Source: Oscillospiraceae bacterium (GTDB lineage: Bacteria; Bacillota; Clostridia; Oscillospirales; WRJC01). Taken from it: a stretch of DNA of 61,166 bases. How positions within the stretch are numbered: the stretch's first letter is position 1; the number at the start of each line of letters is the position of its first letter. A model generated the notes under the pieces. It worked only from the letters and a program-made list of their open reading frames with translations, was not told where the DNA came from and searched no databases. The translations under genes were made by a program, and so were the position numbers. The stretch spans positions 1-61,166 of the forward strand of contig WQYZ01000003.1 of the NCBI GenBank assembly GCA_009780985.1. The letters run 5' to 3'. Positions 43,836-52,823 of this stretch are shown here, piece after piece.

Positions 43836-45101
43836 TTACTGTAAATCTACAGAAGCATTAAGTATATCCTCGAACGCCCAGTGATTTGCAGACAAGTCAT
43901 TATATAAACTCCGTAAACTGTCAGGAATTTTATCAAGGCTTGGTCTGCCAAGTATACGATTGACAATTACCACGCATTCGGCGCGCGTAATATTCGCCTC
44001 AGGTCTGAATGTATTGTCCGGATAGCCGGACAGCCATCCTTTGGCGTATGCTGATGCAATGCTTTCGTATGCCCAGTAGTCTTTTGAAATATCTGTGAAT
44101 GGTATAGTTGCGTCGTCTAAAATATCATAAAAACGTGATGCAATTACTACAAATTCTGCTCTTGTGATGGGTTCGTTGGCTCTGAATGTATCGTCCGCGT
44201 AGCCTCTCAGTATGCCTTTTGAAGCTAAATATGTCACCGCTTGCGCGTACCATTCGTTGCCGGTTATATCGCTGAATGGGTTGACAATAATATCATTTTT
44301 ACTGCCGTCTTTTACCAAACGGAAGAATATCATAGCAACTTCAGCGCGAGTAATCGCAATGTCCGGTTTTACGCTTCCGTCCCCGTAGCCGCTGATATAC
44401 TTTTTGCCTGTTTCAAATGGATTGCTATTATTTGTTATAATATTACCTAAAGCTTGCGGTACAGAATTATCTGGAATGTCTTTGGTTTCTTCTCCTGATG
44501 CCGTCGTTTCAGCTCCGTTGGTTCCTGTGCCGCCGTTGTTACCGCCGGTTCCGGTACCGCTGTAGTCAGGGTGAGGCGTAACAGGAGCAGGAGGAGCAGG
44601 TGTAACGTTAATCGCACCGTTCACGCCGTTCAATGGAAATGGATTTTCTATATCGTTGGCTGAAGCCGCCTGAGCGGTAACTGTTAATGATATTGTATCA
44701 GTCGTAACACCGTTCGCTATTTTGAAACTAAGAACAGCCAATTTGCCATTTACATTGCTATCTTTTAAACCGTCGTTAGACGCAGTAACTGTAACACTCC
44801 CTTGTTTATTCGCTACATCGGACTTAGTTGATACAAACGCTACTGTTTCTGCAAATACATCAAATTGTTGTGCACATCCTAAGTACGTTAATTTTGTATT
44901 GTCATAGCTAACATCAAATTCATATCCTGCGATACCTGTGTTACCCGATAATTCCACCGGCACGCTCACCGTGTCGCCTGCTTTACCTGTTACCGTACCT
45001 ACCGTTATTGTCGGGCTGGCGGCTAAAACCACCATAGGCAGCATACTTATCACCATCATAACTATAATAATCAGACAAAATGTTTTTATTAATTTTTTCA
45101 T
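43836..45101 (-). CDS. Cohesin-SLH cell-surface anchor protein
   Basis: A 421-residue exported protein: signal peptide (1-28), a cohesin domain at about 30-165 (TITVGTVTGKAGDTVSVPVE, then YDNTKLTYLG), a Pro/Gly/Thr linker (about 165-215), and three S-layer homology repeats (about 225-421) with the ITRAE motif repeated (ITRAEVAMIF, ITRAEFVVIA, ITRAECVVIV). In cellulosome-forming clostridia this architecture anchors dockerin-bearing proteins to the cell wall. The large protein encoded just upstream on the same strand has a dockerin-like end and a cohesin, and would be a natural partner. A good GGAGG precedes the ATG. Confidence 0.9.
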   Translation of the reverse strand: MKKLIKTFCLIIIVMMVISMLPMVVLAASPTITVGTVTGKAGDTVSVPVELSGNTGIAGYEFDVSYDNTKLTYLGCAQQFDVFAETVAFVSTKSDVANKQGSVTVTASNDGLKDSNVNGKLAVLSFKIANGVTTDTISLTVTAQAASANDIENPFPLNGVNGAINVTPAPPAPVTPHPDYSGTGTGGNNGGTGTNGAETTASGEETKDIPDNSVPQALGNIITNNSNPFETGKKYISGYGDGSVKPDIAITRAEVAMIFFRLVKDGSKNDIIVNPFSDITGNEWYAQAVTYLASKGILRGYADDTFRANEPITRAEFVVIASRFYDILDDATIPFTDISKDYWAYESIASAYAKGWLSGYPDNTFRPEANITRAECVVIVNRILGRPSLDKIPDSLRSLYNDLSANHWAFEDILNASVDLQ

Positions 45102-45150
45102 TGCATGTCCTCCGTTTTTTTATATTTTTTATTTTTTAACGTTTATAACA

Positions 45151-48100
45151 TTATTTTAACGAATATGCCGTAGTGAATTCCCTGAAAGCAAGCGTGTCAT
45201 CCTCAATGTCGCCTGTAACTCCCAATGCCAACTGCCGCGCCGCGCCAAGCTCATCAAGGTTCTTGTCGCCGTAATATCGGGAGAATATCATGAAATCCTT
45301 AAAATTCAAATCCCCGTCGCCGTTCAAATCAAACTTGACTACAACTGTTTTCGTGTCTTTATTATCGCCGTTCTCCAAAATAATTACCATTCCTGTGCCA
45401 AGCAGAGTATCCGGGTCTGTGATTTCATTGCCTTTACGGTCATATACTTTTATATTGTCGTGGTTATTCGCAAGTTCGTTCAGCAGGTCGCCGACTGTTG
45501 TTCCGTCTCCTGCTATAGAGCCGGTTATGAATCCGTTCTCAATATTGAAGTGCGACCCGCCTTTCAGGGTTATTCCCAACGGTTCATATATCGCCGTAAC
45601 AGTCAAGTCACCTTCGATGTCGCTGAAATCAGTTACCTTAGTGTTCGAATCAGTGAACCAGCCCGTGAATTTGTAACCTGGTACAGCCGGTGCCATGGGC
45701 GCAGTCGCAAATTCGCCGTACTTCACACTCTGTTCCTTTATCAAATTGCCGTCTTTATCGTTGAATATAACCGTATATGTGTTTTTATCGTATTGTGCTG
45801 TCACTGTAAGGTCTGATTTTATATTGCTGAAATCAGTGACTTTAGTGTTCAAATCAGTAAACCAACCTTTGAACGTATAACCTGTCCTCGTCGGATTTGT
45901 CGCCGGAGGCGTCGCTGACGTATTGTAGTCTACCATTTCACTTTTTAGCGTCGTACCATCCCAGTCTACGAATGTCACCTCGTAGCTGTTTATCTTATAT
46001 TGTGCCGTAACTGTGAGGTCGCCTTTGATATCTTCGAAAGAGTTGTCCCAACCTGTGAACGTGTAGCCTGTTACTGCCGGTGCTGTAGGCGCTGTTGCCG
46101 ATTCGCCGTATTTCACCGTCTGCGTATCGCCAATCGGGTTGCCGTCAAAGCCTATGAACGTAACCATGAAAGTAGGAACGGTTATTTTAATCCAACCGTC
46201 GCTTTTTGTGATGTCGGAAATCGGAACCTCGTCTGAACCAAGAAGAACGGAATCAAGCGATAAATCTACTTTAGCATATGTTACTGCGTCATCTTTTATT
46301 TTGAATTCAAGAGTAAACATAGTTCCGTCACCGGAGAAAACCGAAGAACCATTATCTGCAGTAACCCAAAACTTTCCGGCTGCATTTATCTCATTCAAAA
46401 AACCTGGCATAAACCTTCCGTCTCCGGCGGCAACGCTATCGGCAAATACGTCACTTTGCTCACAGCCTACATACTCTAATTTTGTATTGTCGAATGTTAT
46501 TTCGACTGTATATGTTACGATACCCGGGTTTTCCGTCAATGTAACCGGCACCTTTACCGTGTCGCCGGCTTTGCCTGTTGCCGTACCTACCGTTACTGTC
46601 GGATTATTTGTTGAAATCAGTTCCCACTCCGCCGTCAACTCTACGTCTGACGTAATCGGCGTGCTGAAATCGAACGCGGATCCCTCGTCGTCAGAATACC
46701 AATAGCAGAAATTGCAGCCGTCTTTAACTGGATCTGGCATTGGTCTGTCTACATAGTCGCCATTTGTCACTGGCACTGTGGTTGGATCGGTTCCATTGTC
46801 TGCGTCGAATGTAACGGTATAGATTATTGCCGGTACTTCTTCCCATTGTGCCGTCACGGTCGTGGGTTCGGTGATATTGCTGTAATCTCCAACCCAGCCA
46901 ATGAACGTGTAACCCGCTTTCGTCAGATTTGTCGGAGGCGTCGCCGTTTCGCCGTATGGAACGCTGTCAGTTCCGAGTACAGTAGTGCCGTCGCTGTCTA
47001 CAAATGTAACATTTATATTATACTGCGCTGTCACAGTTGTGGGTTCGATGATTTGGCTGAAATCTTCGGGGTCCCAGCCTGTGAACGTATAGCCTGTCCT
47101 CGTCGGATTTGTCACCGGAGGCGTCGCTGACGTATTGTAGTCTACCATTTCACTTTTTAGCGTCGTACCATCCCAGTCTACGAATGTCACTTCATAGCTG
47201 TCTATCTTATATTGTGCTATTATGGTGAGGTCGCCTTTGATATCTTCGAAAGAGTTGTCCCAACCTGTGAATGTATAACCTGTTCTCGTTGGATCACTCG
47301 GAGCTTTCGCATTGCCGCCTTCTGCCACGCTCTGCTGTTCGCCAATCTTATCGCCGTTCCAGTCTTGGAATATTACCGTGTAGTATGTCGTTACCGGAAC
47401 CGCCGTCCACTGTGCTATAAGCGTTACATCTGATGTGATCGCCACACCGAAATCAAACAACGTAGCTCCGCCGTAGCTCCAGCCGTCGAATGTGTATCCG
47501 TCTTTACTTGGGTCTGCGGGCTGTTTAGCCTTACCGCCGTCTGCCACTGTCTGACTGTCTGCCAGAGTTGTTGTGCCGTCGCTGTCGAAAAATGTTACTT
47601 TGTGGGTAACTGTAGGAGTTGTTCCGTCTGGAATAAACACAACGTCCCTTAAATAATTGTGACCGAGCGATACGGCTGGATATGTACCATATGCGGAGTA
47701 AACCCCTGTTTGCTTCGGATACGAAAGATTACTGCCATTATCTCCCGCACTTTCGGGATTGTTTGAGATCGCCGCATAATTCCCAGCCGCGTCGGTGGAA
47801 ACGGAAACGGTGTAGCTGACATCGGCTTTAACAGGCGTAGATGTTATTGGTAGGTATACCCAACCGTCATTGCCGTCAAAACTTACAGTGTCCTCGTAAA
47901 TTGCCTCACCAGTGCTGTTGTTGTATATTGCCACATGATGGTCTCCGGTTTCTTCCGCATACGCGAACACCCTAATATATGTTATCGTTCCGTCTACTGA
48001 TGGAGTGAATATTGTTCCCAGTTCACATGTTCCCGAGTTTGTGCATAGAATAATTCCGTCATCCGTGCTCAGATCGCCCCAAATTGTTTCGGCGTTGTCC

Positions 48101-51100
48101 GGTAGAACGAAGTCGCCGCTCGCTTTTACGGTTATTCTGACCGTATAGCTCGCTTCGTTCGTTCCGTCTGTCGCGGTGAACGTCACGGAATATATTCCGT
48201 GTTGTCCGACGTCAGGCGTCCAACCGAACTTCTGAGTATCAGAGTCAAAACTTGCGCCGCCAGGCAGATTAGCCGCAGAGTAAGTCAAGTCTCTGTCACT
48301 GACCGCGTGTACTGTGAAGCTGAGGCTGTTCCCCTCCGCTACGGTTTTATCTGCTATCGCGTCAAATATTGGAGTGTTATCCACCTCTGCCGCGTTGACC
48401 GTAACGTCAAAGCTCGTGGTTTTGGTTACTCCATTTTCGGTGTAGCTCACTGTCACAGTCTGAGTGCCTTCGGTATCGAGTTTTGAACCCTCAGCCGGAT
48501 TCGTTTTGTAGCCGCTGACTGCCTTGCTATCTTCGCTGCTGTAGGTCGCCGTTACCACCATACCTGTAAGGTCAAGGACATCGCCTACGGTATATTCTAT
48601 CGTTTTCGGCGGGGTTGTGACGGCTAACTTATCCAGTGTCACCATTGGCGGCTCTACGCCATCGGGAATGAAGACAACATCACGAAGGTAATTACAGCCG
48701 TATGTGTCCGTAGGGCGTGCCGTGAACGTTAAGTCTGTGTTAGCTACACCAAAATTATCTGGATAGTAAAGGCACCCGCCGTTGTTCCCACTGACCGAGG
48801 CATGTTGGATGGCTGGATAAGCCGTTGCGTCGTCCGTGCCAGTTGAAACAGAGACGGTGTAGTAGACGTCAGCGTCGATATGAAGCGGACTATCTAAATT
48901 ATAATACTCCCATTTATTTGCTCCGGTATAGTCAAACACTTCCGGTCCGAAGACTAGGTCCCCGTCATTGTTCCATATTGTGATTGTGTGCTCACCTGTT
49001 TCCCCTGGGATTCCGTATACCCTTACGGATGTTATGTTACCCGGTTCGGATGAATAGAACACAGTCCCTAAGTTATATGAAACGCCGTCTCCCTGGAATG
49101 CCCCTATGTCGGCTGTTTCATCGATATTGCCCCAGATGGTTTCCTCGCCGCCCTGCGGGACAACAGTTGCGGTTACGGTTATTGTTATTGTTTTGTTGCT
49201 GACCATTACCCCGTCGTCCGCCGTAAATTTTACGTTATACACACCGGACTGTCCGACGCTCGGCGTCCACTTGAATTCGCCTGTCTGCGCATTAAGAGTC
49301 GCGCCGTCGGGCAGCACATCCGCCGAATATGTAACCTGTCCGTTTTCGCTTGTTGCGAGTACGGTAAAACTGAGGCTTTCGCCTTCCTTCACGGTTTGAT
49401 CAGTCAAGTCAGAAAAGGTCGGAGCCTTGACCGCGCCGTCGTTCGGCACGAATACTACATCACGCAGATAGTTGTTATGATATTGATTATCCATGGGCTG
49501 CGTGCCTAAGTCGCCGTATACCCCGGCATATGCAGGATAAATGAGGTTCTTCCCATTGTTGCCCGCAGTTGCCGGCGAATTGTTGATCGACGCGTATAAA
49601 TACGGGTCACTCAATTGGGTGGAGACAGAGACGGTGTAGTAATGTCCGGCTTGAACCTGCACAGGTTCGGGTAATTCTATATAGACCCACTCGTTATCGC
49701 CCGTATATGTAGCAGTACCGCTGTAAATTTGCGTTCCGGGCACGAAAGCCGCGTCGCTTTCCCAAATGGATACGTTGTGAGTACCGGTTTCCTGCCCAGA
49801 GATATTCGCGTCGCCGTATACCCCACTGAACCCGAATATTTTGACGTGGGTTATCTCACCGTCAACGATCGGGGAAAACACCGTCCCAAGCTCGTACGCC
49901 CCGCCGTAACCCGCCGTTATGCCTTTTACGGAGGTACCCCAAATGGATTCGGAGTTATCCGGCAGGTTGTAAAAGCTTTTCACGGTTATCGTGATGGTCA
50001 CGCTGTCGAGGCTCAGCTTGTCGCTCGCGGTGAACGTTATGTTGTATACGCCGTATTGCCCGACACTCGGCGTCCACTTGAATTCGCCTGTCTGCGCGTT
50101 AAGGGTCGCGCTGTCTGGCAGTTTGTCCGCCGAAAAGGTTATCGGGACCAAAACCTCATTGCCGCCGTTATCCGCTGACAGCGTAAATCCTATCTGATCC
50201 TTTTCCGTTACGGTTATGGAATTCCCATCCACGTTGGACTGTATTGTCACCGCGGGGATGGCGTCGTTGGAATACTCAGCCGTAAATAAATCGCCGTCGT
50301 GCGCAGTGACGAACGCGTATCCGTTGCCTTTGACGGTTTCAACATCATAGCCGCTGGCCGGAACGCCATTTATGCTTTCCAGAATATGCCCATCATAAAA
50401 AGCTGGAATCATCGCGGTTAGGTTCCCGTAACCCTGACCCTGCGCTGGGGAAGAGACATTGAACGTCAGGACGCTCGTATTATTGTCCCAAGCTATGTTT
50501 TTGAAGCTTGCGCTGTCGCGCATGTTAGTGAAATTGTACATATCCCTGCCGCTGCAGATGGGGATGCCGTTGCTTTTAGAATAAGCCAATACTTGTACGG
50601 CTTCGCTCTTATAGCCGCTTCCGTCTCCGTTAAGCCAGCCTGCGGGATGGAAGTTGGCGGTCAGCCAGGCATAGTCCTCATTATTAAGGGCGTTGTCAAG
50701 CATTGTTTTATAATTTGCGGCTATAGTATAGTGGAAATATTCGTCCGGAAGCTGGGTGTCGTTCTGGTATATGTCCAGCACCTCGCCCTTGCTTGTGGAG
50801 AACTTCATGGGCATACCGCTTCCGTTCTCAAAGCCGGGGTTGCCGAGGTTCAGGAAGTCAAACACATTATAATAGTTGAAGTCCATCATAATGCCGTATT
50901 TCCGCTCTAACATTGCCTGAGCGGCGAACTCCGGCAATCCGTTTGAGTCTGTGCCGCACCATATCACACAGTGGTTGCGCACGGAAGTCGGTGACGGGCT
51001 GACACTGCCATATTTATTGTCGAAAATACTCTCAGCACTTGCGATAGTCGCGTCCGCAGACGCCCAAGACGGCTCAGATGCGTGCTCGAAATGGATCGCG

Positions 51101-52140
51101 AACTCATTACCTTCGTCAGTCCATGTCTTGATCTGCGCCGGCGAATCTATCATGTCGCTCACCCACGAATAAATGGATGCGTGACCGCCGTAACTCATAA
51201 CGGTATTGAATTCGTCCGCAAAATTTTGCTGCGCGCCATCCGAATCGCCCGTAAAGACAGTCATCGCCTTTTTACCGTCGGGGAAGTACCACAAGCGCGG
51301 CAAAGGCATCGTGGAGGTGTTCATCCATTCGATTATGTGAGACAGAAGCCGCATTTGCTCATCCGCCTGTGGTATTTCGACTTTTGTGTTGTCGTTGTAT
51401 GAACCGCCGTCTTTTTGGTACATTAAATCCCCCGCGCGGAGATAACCGTCATTGTTCGTATCCACACCTGCGTTGGCTGGATTCCCCTGCCTCGTATACA
51501 CGATGCTTTTGCATAGATCGAATGAAAACGCGGCTGTTCTGCCTCCGCCGTATTCATTCGCCGCGACTGCGGCACTGCCGGAATCTGTAACGCTGTTGTT
51601 ATATAAAGACGCTATTTTGCTGCCGGTTGTGAGTCCATATTTATCCGCGTCGCCATGGAATTTCATGGTTTCGGATATCAACCCCCGACCGATTTCAGTG
51701 GAAGTGTCAATTTTTATGTACCCTTCGGAAACTGCGCCGGATGTGCCTGAAATTCCGAATAGATTATAAAGCTGTGCGTCCGGCTGTATCCCGATTAAAT
51801 TTCCGCCGTCATTCACATATTGCTCAAGCATTGCGCTCTGCTCTGACGTGACTGATGTTTCTGTCAGAATAACTACGTCAAACTGATTGAGGTAATCTTC
51901 TGATAGATTATTTATATCTTCTGTTTCAAATTCATTGAATCCTTCTTCTTTTAATATCTCGCCCATATACGCGCCAAACGTGTTTGCAGAGTTGCTGTTT
52001 ACTACTAGAATAGGGTTTGATGAGCTTAGAGATGCCGAAGTATTTTCATCGGCTGCAAATATCGTAGTGGAAGGAAGAAGCCCGAATAACATACACACAA
52101 ATAATACAAAAGCCAATAATTTTCTAAATTGATTTTTCAT
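45151..52140 (-). CDS. Giant multidomain surface protein with deacetylase-like, cohesin and dockerin modules
   Basis: The 2329-residue exported protein has a signal peptide (1-29); an alpha/beta domain resembling ThuA/glutamine-amidotransferase folds (44-140); a polysaccharide-deacetylase-like region (about 285-600) with TGDSD (297-301) and HFEH (350-353); then Ig-like He_PIG modules (about 640-720, 906-990, 1255-1340), each with DSATLNAQTGEFKWTPSVGQ-like sequence, alternating with DUF4082 modules (733-898, 1000-1158, 1350-1504). A Big-type Ig domain lies at 1168-1250, five InlB-type repeats at 1513-1840, a cohesin at 1847-1990, three more InlB-type repeats to 2186, and a dockerin-like end whose first repeat, DLNGDGDLNFKDF (2271-2283), has all calcium ligands while the second is degenerate. 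AAGGTG precedes the ATG. Domain family calls are good; catalysis is unproven. Confidence 0.9.
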   Translation of the reverse strand: MKNQFRKLLAFVLFVCMLFGLLPSTTIFAADENTSASLSSSNPILVVNSNSANTFGAYMGEILKEEGFNEFETEDINNLSEDYLNQFDVVILTETSVTSEQSAMLEQYVNDGGNLIGIQPDAQLYNLFGISGTSGAVSEGYIKIDTSTEIGRGLISETMKFHGDADKYGLTTGSKIASLYNNSVTDSGSAAVAANEYGGGRTAAFSFDLCKSIVYTRQGNPANAGVDTNNDGYLRAGDLMYQKDGGSYNDNTKVEIPQADEQMRLLSHIIEWMNTSTMPLPRLWYFPDGKKAMTVFTGDSDGAQQNFADEFNTVMSYGGHASIYSWVSDMIDSPAQIKTWTDEGNEFAIHFEHASEPSWASADATIASAESIFDNKYGSVSPSPTSVRNHCVIWCGTDSNGLPEFAAQAMLERKYGIMMDFNYYNVFDFLNLGNPGFENGSGMPMKFSTSKGEVLDIYQNDTQLPDEYFHYTIAANYKTMLDNALNNEDYAWLTANFHPAGWLNGDGSGYKSEAVQVLAYSKSNGIPICSGRDMYNFTNMRDSASFKNIAWDNNTSVLTFNVSSPAQGQGYGNLTAMIPAFYDGHILESINGVPASGYDVETVKGNGYAFVTAHDGDLFTAEYSNDAIPAVTIQSNVDGNSITVTEKDQIGFTLSADNGGNEVLVPITFSADKLPDSATLNAQTGEFKWTPSVGQYGVYNITFTASDKLSLDSVTITITVKSFYNLPDNSESIWGTSVKGITAGYGGAYELGTVFSPIVDGEITHVKIFGFSGVYGDANISGQETGTHNVSIWESDAAFVPGTQIYSGTATYTGDNEWVYIELPEPVQVQAGHYYTVSVSTQLSDPYLYASINNSPATAGNNGKNLIYPAYAGVYGDLGTQPMDNQYHNNYLRDVVFVPNDGAVKAPTFSDLTDQTVKEGESLSFTVLATSENGQVTYSADVLPDGATLNAQTGEFKWTPSVGQSGVYNVKFTADDGVMVSNKTITITVTATVVPQGGEETIWGNIDETADIGAFQGDGVSYNLGTVFYSSEPGNITSVRVYGIPGETGEHTITIWNNDGDLVFGPEVFDYTGANKWEYYNLDSPLHIDADVYYTVSVSTGTDDATAYPAIQHASVSGNNGGCLYYPDNFGVANTDLTFTARPTDTYGCNYLRDVVFIPDGVEPPMVTLDKLAVTTPPKTIEYTVGDVLDLTGMVVTATYSSEDSKAVSGYKTNPAEGSKLDTEGTQTVTVSYTENGVTKTTSFDVTVNAAEVDNTPIFDAIADKTVAEGNSLSFTVHAVSDRDLTYSAANLPGGASFDSDTQKFGWTPDVGQHGIYSVTFTATDGTNEASYTVRITVKASGDFVLPDNAETIWGDLSTDDGIILCTNSGTCELGTIFTPSVDGTITYIRVFAYAEETGDHHVAIYNNSTGEAIYEDTVSFDGNDGWVYLPITSTPVKADVSYTVSVSTDAAGNYAAISNNPESAGDNGSNLSYPKQTGVYSAYGTYPAVSLGHNYLRDVVFIPDGTTPTVTHKVTFFDSDGTTTLADSQTVADGGKAKQPADPSKDGYTFDGWSYGGATLFDFGVAITSDVTLIAQWTAVPVTTYYTVIFQDWNGDKIGEQQSVAEGGNAKAPSDPTRTGYTFTGWDNSFEDIKGDLTIIAQYKIDSYEVTFVDWDGTTLKSEMVDYNTSATPPVTNPTRTGYTFTGWDPEDFSQIIEPTTVTAQYNINVTFVDSDGTTVLGTDSVPYGETATPPTNLTKAGYTFIGWVGDYSNITEPTTVTAQWEEVPAIIYTVTFDADNGTDPTTVPVTNGDYVDRPMPDPVKDGCNFCYWYSDDEGSAFDFSTPITSDVELTAEWELISTNNPTVTVGTATGKAGDTVKVPVTLTENPGIVTYTVEITFDNTKLEYVGCEQSDVFADSVAAGDGRFMPGFLNEINAAGKFWVTADNGSSVFSGDGTMFTLEFKIKDDAVTYAKVDLSLDSVLLGSDEVPISDITKSDGWIKITVPTFMVTFIGFDGNPIGDTQTVKYGESATAPTAPAVTGYTFTGWDNSFEDIKGDLTVTAQYKINSYEVTFVDWDGTTLKSEMVDYNTSATPPATNPTRTGYTFKGWFTDLNTKVTDFSNIKSDLTVTAQYDKNTYTVIFNDKDGNLIKEQSVKYGEFATAPMAPAVPGYKFTGWFTDSNTKVTDFSDIEGDLTVTAIYEPLGITLKGGSHFNIENGFITGSIAGDGTTVGDLLNELANNHDNIKVYDRKGNEITDPDTLLGTGMVIILENGDNKDTKTVVVKFDLNGDGDLNFKDFMIFSRYYGDKNLDELGAARQLALGVTGDIEDDTLAFREFTTAYSLK
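45872..46070. repeat. Intragenic DNA repeat, copy A
   Basis: About 200 bases encoding InlB-type repeat units are nearly identical (about ten differences by eye) to 47084-47282, offset by 1212 bases (404 codons). The two copies flank the cohesin-coding part of the giant gene. Confidence 0.8.
47084..47282. repeat. Intragenic DNA repeat, copy B
   Basis: Partner of 45872-46070 in the same orientation. Recombination between the copies would delete or duplicate the 404-codon segment containing the cohesin module without shifting the frame. Confidence 0.8.
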
Positions 52141-52742
52141 AATACACCTTCTATTATTTTGATTATATATTGTTTTTATTTATGCCTATTCAATCTTTGA
52201 CATCCTTTAATTTTAACAATATTTTAAGAAACGTCCGTATTTTTTTATATCCAGTGTAATATGCGCACCTCGGAAATCTTAAATTTCCATATTTTTATAG
52301 ATTTAACGCTACCGGCAATCACCTTCTCTTCATTTCAGACTTATGATTTACATTTTAATATTCTTAAGTTTATTTTAATAAAAGCATTGTACCATAATCG
52401 TCAAAAAAATGCAAGCGATTTCTTAAAATTTCCTTAACTATACGAATAATTAAAAAATAATTCATAAAATTTATATCGATTTTGCAAAATTCATTCAAAA
52501 TAATGTCATATAACGTAAAAGTCGTGTTTGTAATATATTATTTTACTTTTATGCGGCATATCTTTGAAAAATAGATATTTTTAAATAAAAAGGCGATGAA
52601 ATATTTATAAAAGTCAATGGAATTTATTATTTTTATGTATAATTTTGTTTGAATTTAATCTGTTCATATAATTCCAATTTGTCATTAAGTTTATTTGTTC
52701 TGTAAAAACGGTTTAATTTTCCGTTTGAATTTAAGCAAAATA
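52141..52742. other. Long AT-rich intergenic region
   Basis: About 600 bases upstream of the giant surface gene hold no reading frame that looks coding. A weak promoter (TTGAAT, about 18 bases, TATATA) may lie within 50 bases of its ATG on the minus strand. I compared the stretch at 52261-52340 with riboswitch patterns and found no convincing match. Confidence 0.45.
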
Positions 52743-52783
52743 AAAAAGCCCGTCATCGCCTATAACGGCAAAAGCGGACTTCT
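52743..52783 (-). terminator. Terminator of the GH30-like gene
   Basis: On the minus strand AAGTCCG pairs with CGGGCTT (one mismatch) around an inner GCC/GGC hairpin, followed by TTTTTTATTTT. It lies about 40 bases after the stop codon. Confidence 0.6.
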
Positions 52784-52823
52784 TTATTTTTTTATTTTGC
52801 GGATAACATCGGTCTTTACGGAT

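Noticed and set aside
45872-47282. Repeated DNA considered as a CRISPR-like array
   Set aside because: Only two long copies occur, in frame within one gene, with no short spacers and no cas genes.
52261-52340. Possible c-di-GMP riboswitch upstream of the giant surface gene
   Set aside because: Only short GGTAGC-like matches were seen; the conserved core and pairing were not found.
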